Source: a virus
DNA: 29,741 bases
Strand: one strand, 5' to 3'
IMG/VR virus record: IMGVR_UViG_3300033154_000337
Coordinates: 1 to 29,741 of that record
Shown here: positions 8,197-15,621 of the stretch, one piece after another
How positions within the stretch are numbered: the stretch's first letter is position 1
Layout of the letters: the number at the start of each line of letters is the position of its first letter
The notes under the pieces: model-generated
Seen by the model: only the letters and a program-made list of their open reading frames with translations
Told to the model about the DNA's origin: nothing
The model's database searches: none
Translations under genes and position numbers: made by a program

Positions 8197-8426
8197 AGCA
8201 GACCCTCGTACTTGTCCCGCATGTTGACGACCGCCTCGCGCTGCGCAGGCGTGAACGGGATGCATCTGTCGAGGTTGGAGTCGATAAAGTCCGCCTCCCA
8301 GTCCGTCACGTCGAGGTTCGCTCCGTCAAGCTCCTGAATGAACTCAAGGCGCTCCACGTCGTAACGGTCCATATCGCGGTGCTTCGTAGGTGTGCCCTGC
8401 GTCCCGAGCGCGTTGATATCGACCAC
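8193..8426 (-). CDS. Small acidic protein with N-terminal MVDINALG peptide, 77 aa
   Basis: A 77-residue protein starting at GTG 8426, five bases after a strong GGAGGGG (8432-8438). The C-terminal half (VTDWEADFIDSN, then TPAQREAVVNMRDKYEG) resembles a small helical domain common in phage proteins, with a WEA.Fi.s motif followed by 'Q...v..i..ky'. The first ten residues are nearly the same as those of the single-strand binding protein starting at 17201, but the two proteins share nothing else. This supports the GTG start: the peptide is conserved while its codons differ. It is two bases downstream of the preceding gene and couples to the dNMP kinase by ATGA. Role unknown; a replisome-associated accessory factor is a guess. 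Confidence 0.8.
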   Translation of the reverse strand: MVDINALGTQGTPTKHRDMDRYDVERLEFIQELDGANLDVTDWEADFIDSNLDRCIPFTPAQREAVVNMRDKYEGLL

Positions 8427-8428
8427 GC

Positions 8429-8716
8429 CTACCCCTCCACCCTGAAGCCCTCGGGCGGCTCGTACAGCGGCACCCGCGGCAGCTCCTCTTCCTTGTACTC
8501 CAAGTCTATGAAGTAGACTTCGGCACAAGGCTCATCCAGCGTAATCGTCATCGGCTGCACCTCGCATAGCTCCTTAGCCGACAGCATCGGGAGCGAAAGC
8601 CGAAGCTGAAATACGGACGGGAACCGGAAGTAGCGACGCGGGAACGTGACCGGCCACAACACCGCCCCGAAGATGAGCAGCGACGCGATCAGACAGATGC
8701 CGGAGAGAAGAGTCAT
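8429..8716 (-). CDS. Small membrane protein, 95 aa
   Basis: A single N-terminal hydrophobic segment (residues 2-23, LLSGICLIASLLIFGAVLWP) is followed by a basic patch (RRYFRF) and a polar domain rich in Glu and Pro. The layout is that of an inner-membrane protein with a cytoplasmic C-terminal tail; alternatively the segment is an uncleaved signal. I do not recognise a family. The start ATG 8716 overlaps the upstream stop (ATGA). It is one of three small unknown genes between the SbcD-like and dNMP kinase genes, so it belongs to the same coupled operon despite lacking an obvious link to DNA metabolism. Confidence 0.75.
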   Translation of the reverse strand: MTLLSGICLIASLLIFGAVLWPVTFPRRYFRFPSVFQLRLSLPMLSAKELCEVQPMTITLDEPCAEVYFIDLEYKEEELPRVPLYEPPEGFRVEG

Positions 8717-9036
8717 CTTGAGACCGTAATAACCTTGCGCTTGTCGTTGTACTCACCGATGTCGAGAAGGCGACAGACCAGCTCGGCTTCCTTGAACACG
8801 AGCGTCTTGTCACGCTGCGCCCCGCGAAGGCGCACGATACACTTGCCCGGGATCAGCCCTTTTCCCTGCCGACGCTGCCGCCATTTGAACACCTTGACGG
8901 AGAACGTAACGAAACGCGAAGCGTCCGACGGCGAGCTTGAGGAAGTCTGAATCTGCCGACCGTGCGCACACATACCGTCGTAGTCGTGGTAACCGTCCTT
9001 CGGTTTGAACTTCTTCCGTAACCCGCATACCTTCAT
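8713..9036 (-). CDS. Basic hypothetical protein, 107 aa
   Basis: A 107-residue Lys/Arg-rich protein that I do not recognise. The first 33 residues (KVCGLRKKFKPKDGYHDYDGMCAHG) hold two Cys and two His, spaced too loosely for a clear zinc finger. A serine run (SSSSPSDAS) links to a C-terminal half with alternating hydrophobic and basic residues (FVTFSVKVFKWRQRRQGKG, then KCIVRLRG), which suggests a small beta-rich nucleic-acid-binding domain. The start ATG 9036 overlaps the stop of the SbcD-like gene (ATGA), and its own stop overlaps the next start in the same way. Function unknown. Confidence 0.7.
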   Translation of the reverse strand: MKVCGLRKKFKPKDGYHDYDGMCAHGRQIQTSSSSPSDASRFVTFSVKVFKWRQRRQGKGLIPGKCIVRLRGAQRDKTLVFKEAELVCRLLDIGEYNDKRKVITVSR

Positions 9037-10037
9037 AGCCCGAATACCTCCTGCCCAACCTTGCACAAGCGGCTCAAGTCGAACCCCTGCACATCCTTCA
9101 CAGCCTCGTCAATCGCCTCCTGAGCGCTCGACGTTAGCTTGATGTCCATCTCCTCAAGCCGTCGCGCGACGACCGTGTCTGACGGGCTCACGCGGCACCA
9201 CATGAGCTTCTCGCGGTACTCCTCGACCACGGGTATGAGGTGCCTCGGGCACGTTATCCGCACCTTCGTCTCCGGGTGCAGCTTCTCCAGCCGCGTGCGC
9301 AGCTCGTTCTCGCTGTCGGTCTCGATCCGCGCGAGCTGGAACGTGTGTGCGTTAGGGATCTGCGCGAGCTGCCCGTCTTCCCACAAGGCAAAACCACGCG
9401 CGATGTTCGACCGAGCGTCAGAGAAGTTCATGAAGAGCGGAGACCCGACGCAGTAGAGCGGCGGGCGGTACTGCGGGGTGTGGTAGTGCCCGTTCAGGAT
9501 CGTGACACCCGGATGGACCTCCGCCCACTCCTCGACCGTGATGCCAGCCTCTGAAGAACATGTCGGCGTCAACCGCGGGCCGACCCACTCAATGTGCCCG
9601 ACGGCGAGGTCGAGAGAGCCGAGAGTCGGGAGCGCCTTGCGCACCTCGTCGGCGTCCTTCTCGTAGGGTAGCACCCCAAGGCGCAGCGTCCCGATCACCA
9701 CCCGTTGCGGACGCAGAACCACGCGCGTCCGCGTCGTCTCGAACACGGAGATCGCAGACAGGTCAGGCCCGCCGACGTCATGGTTCCCGAGCAGCACGAT
9801 GTGCTTCGCGTCCGGCTTCATGACCGATTCGATACGCCGCATCAGCTCGTGCGCGAAGACCAGCTCGCGAGCGCCGATGATCCCGAACGTGTTGAAGGTG
9901 TCCCCAAGGTTGACGATGACGTCGGGACGCCGGTCGCGTATCTCTCCGATGAGCGCGTCGACCGTCTTCTGCAGGTATTCCATGTAGTCGGCGTGCTGGA
10001 AGTTGATGTGCAGGTCGCCGTACGCAAGAAGCTTCAT
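9033..10037 (-). CDS. sbcD: SbcD/Mre11-like nuclease (T4 gp47 analogue)
   Basis: A 334-residue calcineurin-like metallophosphoesterase, the nuclease partner of the SbcC-like ATPase. All metal-binding motifs are present: GDLHIN (D8, H10), NLGDTF (D46), LGNHD (N85, H86), GHIEW (H148) and NGHYHT (H184, H186). The C-terminal 120 residues form a capping or partner-binding region. The length is close to T4 gp47. The start ATG 10037 overlaps the upstream stop (ATGA) and leads straight into MKLLAYGDLH, the expected beginning of the fold. Three small genes and the dNMP kinase separate it from its partner gene, a looser arrangement than the adjacent 46/47 pair of T4. Confidence 0.95.
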   Translation of the reverse strand: MKLLAYGDLHINFQHADYMEYLQKTVDALIGEIRDRRPDVIVNLGDTFNTFGIIGARELVFAHELMRRIESVMKPDAKHIVLLGNHDVGGPDLSAISVFETTRTRVVLRPQRVVIGTLRLGVLPYEKDADEVRKALPTLGSLDLAVGHIEWVGPRLTPTCSSEAGITVEEWAEVHPGVTILNGHYHTPQYRPPLYCVGSPLFMNFSDARSNIARGFALWEDGQLAQIPNAHTFQLARIETDSENELRTRLEKLHPETKVRITCPRHLIPVVEEYREKLMWCRVSPSDTVVARRLEEMDIKLTSSAQEAIDEAVKDVQGFDLSRLCKVGQEVFGL

Positions 10038-11074
10038 GTCAGGTACCGCAAGGGTTCGATAGTGGAGCCCCAATGCTCCGTGGCCTTCGCCGCTTCCATG
10101 ATGTGGAAGTGCTGCAGCATCTTCATGACGTCGGACGCTGGCGCCGTGACGACAGCCGACGTCGTTGACTCCTCAGATGTGTAATCGGCCAAAAGGCCCT
10201 TCTCCCGCACCGAAAACTCCTCGCGGCGGAGGTCGATCAGGTTGACATTGCGTTGCATGACACCCGAACCGCGACACGCATCCGCAAGGCGTTCGTAGTG
10301 CCGACGGTTGCGCACGTCAAAGCTGGCGAGCAGCTCGCACACCTCGATGACACGTCCGAACAGCCCGCTCCATTCCCCGTCGTGTGTTGGCAAGGTCATC
10401 ACGTCGACACCCTCCGCGCGGAGGATCGCGTCGAGAATCGCCATCACCCTGTTGACCGTGCGCTCTCCTGCTGCGCCGGGAATGCAATCCACGGCGTCCC
10501 CGGTCGCGATCAGGCGGAGCAGCTGAATGCAGCGTCCCACACCGAACATCTCGTGAAAGTTGTCGTAGGTGACGACGTCGCCCTTCATGGGCCGGCACAC
10601 TGACACCTTCGGCGTGACGAGCTGCAGCATATCCTTGTCATCGCTGACAACGTACACGTCGGCCCCCGTGATCGTCTCCGTCATGACACGGATGACATCG
10701 TCACCCTCACGGTTCGCGAGACGTACCTGCCAGACGCCCATCAAAGGCAGCAGCTGCCAGACCCACTTCTCCTGCTCCATGAACATCTTGCGATGCGACT
10801 CGTACAGCACCCGCTGCTTCGTCGTCTTCCCGCCGTCACGCACCTTGTAACCCGGCAGGATCTTCTGCCGGCGAACGCTGTGGACGCCATCCCACACCAT
10901 GATGACGCGCGTAAAGCCGTGCTTCTGGATGCTGTTGCGCAGCATCATGAAGGTGCCGAGCACGCCGCCCGTATGCACGCCTGCGCTCGTCTTCATCTCC
11001 TGGTACACCGTCGTGTGGAGCGCGCGGTGCAGCATGTAGTTGCCGTCCACGAGCCCCAGCTGCAGACGCGGCAT
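10034..11074 (-). CDS. FEN-like 5'-3' exonuclease / RNase H
   Basis: A 346-residue PIN-type structure-specific 5' nuclease, expected to remove RNA primers and flaps during lagging-strand synthesis. Acidic metal ligands occur in the expected order: LVDGNY (D10), VWDG (D62), REGDDVIRV (E123, D125, D126), VVSDDKDMLQLV (D145, D146, D148) and TGDAVDCIPG (D193, D196). The helix-hairpin-helix after this last motif (GAAGERTVNRVM) departs from the usual GIGxKTA. It starts at ATG 11074, sharing one base with the DinG-like stop (TGATG). The polymerase in this window has 3'-5' but no 5'-3' exonuclease domain, so this separate gene supplies that activity. Confidence 0.93.
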   Translation of the reverse strand: MPRLQLGLVDGNYMLHRALHTTVYQEMKTSAGVHTGGVLGTFMMLRNSIQKHGFTRVIMVWDGVHSVRRQKILPGYKVRDGGKTTKQRVLYESHRKMFMEQEKWVWQLLPLMGVWQVRLANREGDDVIRVMTETITGADVYVVSDDKDMLQLVTPKVSVCRPMKGDVVTYDNFHEMFGVGRCIQLLRLIATGDAVDCIPGAAGERTVNRVMAILDAILRAEGVDVMTLPTHDGEWSGLFGRVIEVCELLASFDVRNRRHYERLADACRGSGVMQRNVNLIDLRREEFSVREKGLLADYTSEESTTSAVVTAPASDVMKMLQHFHIMEAAKATEHWGSTIEPLRYLT

Positions 11075-13113
11075 CACTTCTCCCTGTGATACTTCAAGAA
11101 CGGGCCAACCTCGCCGACGTTGCGCGTCCGGCGGCACGGAGGAAGCGACCGCATGATGAGACCACCGTAAGGCTTGTCAAAGAGACGCCGGTCGAGCACG
11201 ACGACGACGCCATAATCCCGCTGTGAGCGGATCAGCCGTCCGAAGCCCTGCTTGAAGATCATCGTCGCCCGCGGGATAAAGTCCGTCATGAAGCTGTTAG
11301 GCCGGATCTCCTTCAACGCGTCCATAACCGGTTCCGACGGGCTCGGGAAGGGAAGCTTGTCGATGACAAGAGCAGTAAGGCTCTCCCCCTGCACGTCCAC
11401 TCCCGTCCACATCGACATCGTCCCGAGCAGGCTCGTCGTCAGCTCGTCGCGGAACTGTCTGACCATCTTCGTCCGCGGCGCGTCCCCCTGATAGAGCACC
11501 TTCCGGCCGTTGCTGTCCTTCACGGTCTCGCGCATCGCGTCGAGATTCCGATAGCTCGTGAAGAGACCAAGCACGCGCCCGTCTGCCGCCTCGATCAGCT
11601 CGTTGACGTGCCACGCGACCTCATCGCAGAAGCCCTTGTCTCTCGGAGTGTTCTCCATCTCCGGGCAGACGAACAACGCTTGACGCGAGAAGTCAAACGG
11701 CGAGTCAAGCTCAAGCGTCTTGCCACCCTCGTACCCGATCTCCCGCTCGATGAAGTCGAAGTTACCGCCAGTGCTCAGCGTTGCGCTCGTGATGACGACG
11801 CTCTGCGGCGTGTCAGGAAACCCTTTGTGTAGAGACTCTGCGGACACGCTCCTGAAGAGAAACTGCCGAAGATGCGCAGAGACGTCGACCGGCTTCGCGC
11901 ACAACCTCGTACCCTTCCCGCGTCCGTGCTTCTCCTCCAACCAGTAGACGACATTCGGATCACCTACAAGGTGGTAAGCGTCCGACAGGCGCATGACGAG
12001 GTTCCCCGCCATCGATATGACGCTGTTGTAGAGCGCCTTCATCTTCTCGCCGCCTGCGGCACGCGAGAGCTTGAGAAGGAAGACCTTCGCCGCCTCAATC
12101 GCGTTGGCGAGGGGCTCAGGATCGAACAGACCCTTACGACGCATGCGGATGCCGTCGTAGTAGATGCGTTCGGGGTCCGTACGTAGCTTGTCAAACACCT
12201 GAAAGAGCTTCCGGTGTTCGGCGTCGACCTCCTGCGCTACACGAAAAAAGACTTGTCCCCGGTCCCTGTCGTCCTTGCTATCGCTGTCGGCGAGCCGATC
12301 ACCTTCTTCCTCCAGAAGGTTGACGATGTGGCGCGGCGCGTAGTCCGTGACCTGCCACCCGAGGAAGGACCGCGCGATGTTAGGAATTTCGTGCGCCTCG
12401 TCACATATGAGGTACTGCAGGTCCGGGAAGATGCAATGCCTACCCGTCGCGTGCAACAGAGCCACATGTGCGAAGAGAAGGTGGTAGTTCGTGACGACGA
12501 TGTTCGCTTCATTCGCCGTCGCGCGGGCACGCAGGAAGTAGCACGTGAATCCATCACAGCTATCGCCAGCACACTCCTCCGTGTCCCCGCACACGTGCAT
12601 CCACACATCGCCGTCGGGATTGAAGTCCAGCTCGCTTTTGTCTCCCGTCACCGTCTTCTTGGCCCATGCCTGAATGTCGGTGAGCTGCTTTCGCTTCCAC
12701 GTGGGGAGATTGACGGACCTTGACTCGACCTTGGCAGAGAACTTCCCGAGCCGGCGTGTGCAGAGGTAGTTGCCCTTCCCCTTGAGCAGCGCAAAGGTGA
12801 AGTACGCGTCGTCGGCGAGAAGCCCCTGCAAGAAGGGGAGGTCTTTCGACGCGAGCTGTTCCTGTAGGGCGATGTTCGCCGTCGCGACGATGACCTGCAC
12901 CTTCGCTGCCAGTGCCTTCTGTACCGCAGGCACGAGGTATGCGAAGCTCTTCCCCGTGCCGCACGGGGCTTCGACGATCAGATGCTCCTTCGCACCGAAA
13001 GCGGCCTCGACGGCGTTCGCCATGTCGGTCTGCATCGACCGGGGCTCATAACCCTCGAACTGCGCAGCGAGCAACCCATCGTCACCAAAGACCAGGTCCG
13101 TGAACTCGCTCAA
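11074..13113 (-). CDS. dinG: DinG/XPD-type superfamily 2 helicase with Fe-S cysteines
   Basis: A 679-residue 5'-3' DNA helicase of the XPD/DinG type. Motif order: a Q-motif-like GYEPRSMQTDMA at about 21-32, Walker A EAPCGTGKS at 48-56, and an insertion with five cysteines (C118, C175, C181, C186, C191) fitting an iron-sulfur cluster domain. These are followed by VVTNYHLL, the DEAH box CDEAHE at 237-242, SATL, and motif VI QGFGRLIRSQRD. The start appears to be TTG at 13113, with AAGGTG six bases upstream; later ATGs would cut off the Q-motif. It would resolve R-loops, G4 or replication-fork structures. The TTG start suggests a low translation level. Confidence 0.93.
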   Translation of the reverse strand: MSEFTDLVFGDDGLLAAQFEGYEPRSMQTDMANAVEAAFGAKEHLIVEAPCGTGKSFAYLVPAVQKALAAKVQVIVATANIALQEQLASKDLPFLQGLLADDAYFTFALLKGKGNYLCTRRLGKFSAKVESRSVNLPTWKRKQLTDIQAWAKKTVTGDKSELDFNPDGDVWMHVCGDTEECAGDSCDGFTCYFLRARATANEANIVVTNYHLLFAHVALLHATGRHCIFPDLQYLICDEAHEIPNIARSFLGWQVTDYAPRHIVNLLEEEGDRLADSDSKDDRDRGQVFFRVAQEVDAEHRKLFQVFDKLRTDPERIYYDGIRMRRKGLFDPEPLANAIEAAKVFLLKLSRAAGGEKMKALYNSVISMAGNLVMRLSDAYHLVGDPNVVYWLEEKHGRGKGTRLCAKPVDVSAHLRQFLFRSVSAESLHKGFPDTPQSVVITSATLSTGGNFDFIEREIGYEGGKTLELDSPFDFSRQALFVCPEMENTPRDKGFCDEVAWHVNELIEAADGRVLGLFTSYRNLDAMRETVKDSNGRKVLYQGDAPRTKMVRQFRDELTTSLLGTMSMWTGVDVQGESLTALVIDKLPFPSPSEPVMDALKEIRPNSFMTDFIPRATMIFKQGFGRLIRSQRDYGVVVVLDRRLFDKPYGGLIMRSLPPCRRTRNVGEVGPFLKYHREK

Positions 13114-13114
13114 T

Positions 13115-13441
13115 TTACACCTTACGCTTGCACTTTCTGATTCCGGACACGATGGGTGCGTACAGCGCCGGCTTCAGCTCTTTACCGGTCTTCCCCGTGC
13201 GCGGAACGCTCACGAGCATCCGGTCCCGAGTTGAGCGTGAGCTGTCATACCGGCACAAGTAGTTTGCCACGCGAATACGCTTGTGATCGCATCTGCGGTC
13301 AAGCGGCGCGCCCTTCGGCAGTAGCAACAGCACCGTCCCCGTCTTACGAGCAGCGTAGCCTCCGGCCTGACTGGTCCAAAAGACGAGGTCGCCGACCTTG
13401 AAATCATCCAACGAGGACTTCCGTACGCCCTTGCCGCCCAT
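13115..13441 (-). CDS. Small SH3-like basic protein, 108 aa
   Basis: A 108-residue protein rich in Lys and Arg. Residues 11-40 (DDFKVGDLVFWTSQAGGYAA, then KTGTVLLLLPKG) look like an SH3-like or KOW-like small barrel with 'vGDlV.w...kG.V' strands. The second half (RDRMLVSVPRTGK, then YAPIVSGIRK) resembles small phage proteins of unknown function with the same barrel. Start choice: ATG 13441 has AAGGA with six-base spacing, while ATG 13447 has none in range. It ends one base before the DinG-like TTG start. Role unknown; nucleic-acid binding is an inference from charge and fold. Confidence 0.75.
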   Translation of the reverse strand: MGGKGVRKSSLDDFKVGDLVFWTSQAGGYAARKTGTVLLLLPKGAPLDRRCDHKRIRVANYLCRYDSSRSTRDRMLVSVPRTGKTGKELKPALYAPIVSGIRKCKRKV

Positions 13442-13468
13442 CCTCATTCCTTCCCATGCAGACCGATA

Positions 13469-13506
13469 CCCTTCGCAACGCCCACCTAAGTAGACGATGC
13501 GAAGGG
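13469..13506. repeat. 9-bp inverted repeat between DUF932-type gene and SH3-like gene
   Basis: Perfect arms CCCTTCGCA (13469-13477) and TGCGAAGGG (13498-13506) are separated by 20 bases, in the 87-bp gap downstream of the DUF932-type gene. On the transcribed strand no T-run follows, so it is not a standard intrinsic terminator. It could be a Rho-independent-like pause, an mRNA-processing hairpin or an operator for the downstream genes. Only the repeat itself is seen. Confidence 0.6.
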
Positions 13507-13528
13507 CACAGTATCAAGAGCTTTACGA

Positions 13529-14263
13529 TCAGTTGAGGTTGAGAATCAGATCCCGCGCCTCGCCGAGCAGCTGAAGCTGCCGACCCGGCTTGTAGCACTT
13601 GCCGATCTCGGTGACGGCGTTGTACAGCCCCCAACCGTTGCGCTCTTCCGTCCACACCTCGTGACGGGGCTCCCGCCACTCCTTCAGGATGCTGCCGACG
13701 CGCGACCAGCCCGCGGACGTATCCTCGCCGAGTCCGACGACGAAGCGGTTGAGCTTCGGCTCGTCGATCTCGACCGCGCGCAGCTGGTTCGTGACGATCG
13801 CGAGGTTGTTAGCCCGCATCGCCCACGTGTTGACCGCCAGCTGAGCCATCTCGTTGATGTTGACGCCCGACGTGTGCTTGCGCTTGATGACGTACTCTCC
13901 AGCGACGACGCCGTTGTCGCAGACGAACACGCGCCCGCCGACCACGACGATGTGAGCGTGAAGGCAGCGGTTCGAGTGCCGGATGCCGAAGGCCGGCGCG
14001 AGCCCACCGGGTATGTCCTGAAACGACTGCGGCGCCTTCATGATGAACACACCGAACAGGTCTTCGTCGTTCGGGCCGGCGACTCCGAAGCGCTCCTCCT
14101 CGACCTTCAGGCCGAAGCCTTCGAGGCTCCGCGAGAGGGCGTCGACCCACTCGCCATGCTGCGTACCCTTCCACCGATCCGAGACCTTCTCCGGCCTGAT
14201 GACCGGGATCTCCCGAAGCTCTTCACGAGTCACAGCCTTCGCACCACAGTGAAGCATGAGCAT
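13529..14263 (-). CDS. DUF932-type phage/plasmid protein
   Basis: A 244-residue protein resembling the DUF932 family found in phages and plasmids, whose biochemical role is not established. Supporting features are AFGIRHSNRCLHAHIVVVGGRVFVCDN at about 91-117 (the 'g.r.S.d...a......g..vfvCsN' block), the KRKHT block at about 127-131, helical middle segments, and NGWGLYNAVTE near the C-terminus, which matches the usual 't.w.lynavte' signature. ATG 14263 has an excellent GGAGG seven bases upstream. It sits alone between the two longest gaps in the operon, both with inverted repeats, suggesting separate control or later insertion. The family call is moderately strong; the function is unknown. Confidence 0.85.
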   Translation of the reverse strand: MLMLHCGAKAVTREELREIPVIRPEKVSDRWKGTQHGEWVDALSRSLEGFGLKVEEERFGVAGPNDEDLFGVFIMKAPQSFQDIPGGLAPAFGIRHSNRCLHAHIVVVGGRVFVCDNGVVAGEYVIKRKHTSGVNINEMAQLAVNTWAMRANNLAIVTNQLRAVEIDEPKLNRFVVGLGEDTSAGWSRVGSILKEWREPRHEVWTEERNGWGLYNAVTEIGKCYKPGRQLQLLGEARDLILNLN

Positions 14264-14280
14264 GTTGCGCCCTCCATGTT

Positions 14281-14338
14281 GAGTTTTGCTCTACACGAAG
14301 CTTACAACATACATGCGATGTGAGCAACAAGAAAACTC
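14281..14338. repeat. Interrupted inverted repeat in the leader of the DUF932-type gene
   Basis: The arm GAGTTTTGCTC (14281-14291) is complementary to GAGC (14322-14325) plus AAAACTC (14332-14338), with a six-base bulge. It encloses about 30 bases that themselves hold a small ACAT-CGC-ATGT hairpin. It lies in the 95-bp gap between the RecA stop and the DUF932 start, just upstream of its GGAGG. It could be an operator, or an mRNA leader structure that controls the gene. Confidence 0.55.
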
Positions 14339-14358
14339 TCGAAATTGTACGCGGTACG

Positions 14359-15621
14359 CTACTCCTTCTTACGAGCCGACTTACGCGTACGCCTCTTGTC
14401 CAGAGCGGCGGTCTTTCTCGCTGCCCGCTTCGCCGGTGGCGGAACGGGCTCAGGCTCGGGCTCTGCCTCTATCTTCGGGGCTTCCTTGCGGTACTTCTCA
14501 AGCGGTCTGACGAAGCCGCTGTCGTCGTACGCACGGTCGGGCGGGAGCGGCCAGTGGTGAGCCGCCATAGCCTGCCAATACGTCACGATGTCGGGGTTCT
14601 CCCGAGCGAGCTTGAGGAGTTTATCCTCCCCCTGAGCACGCACCGGGTTGATGATGAGGTTCCCGTTGCCGCCTACCTCCCCCGTCGCCGACGCTGTCGC
14701 GTACCAGCTGCCGGAACTGGTGATGGCCGGCGTGCCCTTCAGAAAGCCGAACAACGTCGCGGCTTCGTCGTAGCCCAGCGCTCCATGAAGCACGAGGTCT
14801 ATCTCGCGCATCGCCGGGGCGATCTTGTTCTTCTTCGACGTGACGCGCGTAACGATGCCGATAATCTCTTCGCGCTCGTCCTTGAGCCAGCCGATGCGCT
14901 TCATCTCAAGCCGTACGCTCGCGTGGAACTTGATGCCACCCCCACCCGGCGTCGTCTTCGGTGTTGCCCTGCGGCTCGCACCGGGCATAGTTGCAGCCTT
15001 GATGTCGACGAAGCTCTGATTGACGAAGCAAATGTGCGTCCGGCACTTGTGCAGCTCCAGCGTCAAGTCCCGCATCGCCTCCCGGATCACGCGAGCGGCC
15101 TTGCTTATGCCGTCGCCGTAGCTGTCGCCTTCCTTCTCTGCTTCCGTAGGAGCGGAACCGATGGTGTCCCACACGATGAGAACCGGGAGGCCCTTGAGGT
15201 CGGCATCGTCGCCGATCGCGGCGAGCGTCTCACGTATGACCTCGAAGCCCTTCTCCAGCGTCGGAGGCCCGTAGATCATCATGCGGTCGAGGTCGACGCC
15301 GAGCCGCTCCGCGCGGTACTTGTCGATGGCGGATTCGCTCTCCAACCACACGACGACGCCACCAAGGCGCTGCATCTGCGCCACGTAAAGAAGAAGGAGG
15401 GTCGTCTTCCCCTCGCTCTCTTTGAGAGAGTAGACCTCCGAGCACCTCCCGATGGGGAGGCCCCCACCGGTGAGGTAGTCGAGAATGGTGATGCCGGACG
15501 GAAGCCAACCCCACACGTCCCCGACTCCGAAGTCGGAGGCGACCGTGGGGAGTCCCGCCCCCACGATCTTACGCTTGATGAGGTACTTCGCCGTCCTCAT
15601 CACGACGTCGCGGATAGCCAT
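14359..15621 (-). CDS. recA: RecA/UvsX-like recombinase with atypical Walker A
   Basis: A 420-residue strand-exchange ATPase that loads on the single-strand binding protein-coated DNA encoded just upstream. The core is recognisable: GITILDYLTGGGLPIGRC, a P-loop region SLKESEGKTT at 65-74, VVVWLESESAIDKYRAERLGVD, Walker B PVLIVWDTIGSAP, HICFVNQ, and an L2-like loop ending GGGGIKFHASVRLEMKRI. The first glycine of Walker A is Leu66, where RecA has Gly. The C-terminal 50 residues are Pro/Glu then Lys/Arg-rich (TRKSARKKE), a possible regulatory tail. ATG 15621 shares a base with the upstream stop (TGATG). The SSB-RecA-mediator clustering matches T4 gp32-UvsX-UvsY function. Confidence 0.92.
   Translation of the reverse strand: MAIRDVVMRTAKYLIKRKIVGAGLPTVASDFGVGDVWGWLPSGITILDYLTGGGLPIGRCSEVYSLKESEGKTTLLLLYVAQMQRLGGVVVWLESESAIDKYRAERLGVDLDRMMIYGPPTLEKGFEVIRETLAAIGDDADLKGLPVLIVWDTIGSAPTEAEKEGDSYGDGISKAARVIREAMRDLTLELHKCRTHICFVNQSFVDIKAATMPGASRRATPKTTPGGGGIKFHASVRLEMKRIGWLKDEREEIIGIVTRVTSKKNKIAPAMREIDLVLHGALGYDEAATLFGFLKGTPAITSSGSWYATASATGEVGGNGNLIINPVRAQGEDKLLKLARENPDIVTYWQAMAAHHWPLPPDRAYDDSGFVRPLEKYRKEAPKIEAEPEPEPVPPPAKRAARKTAALDKRRTRKSARKKE

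Noticed and set aside
13469-13506. Intrinsic terminator at the inverted repeat
   Set aside because: The loop is 20 bases and no T-run follows on the transcribed strand, so it is listed as a repeat only.
13404-13679. Minus-strand 91-codon frame overlapping the DUF932-type gene and the gap below it
   Set aside because: Most of it re-reads the DUF932 gene in another frame, with low-complexity Ala/Arg/Gly composition; no ribosome-binding site.
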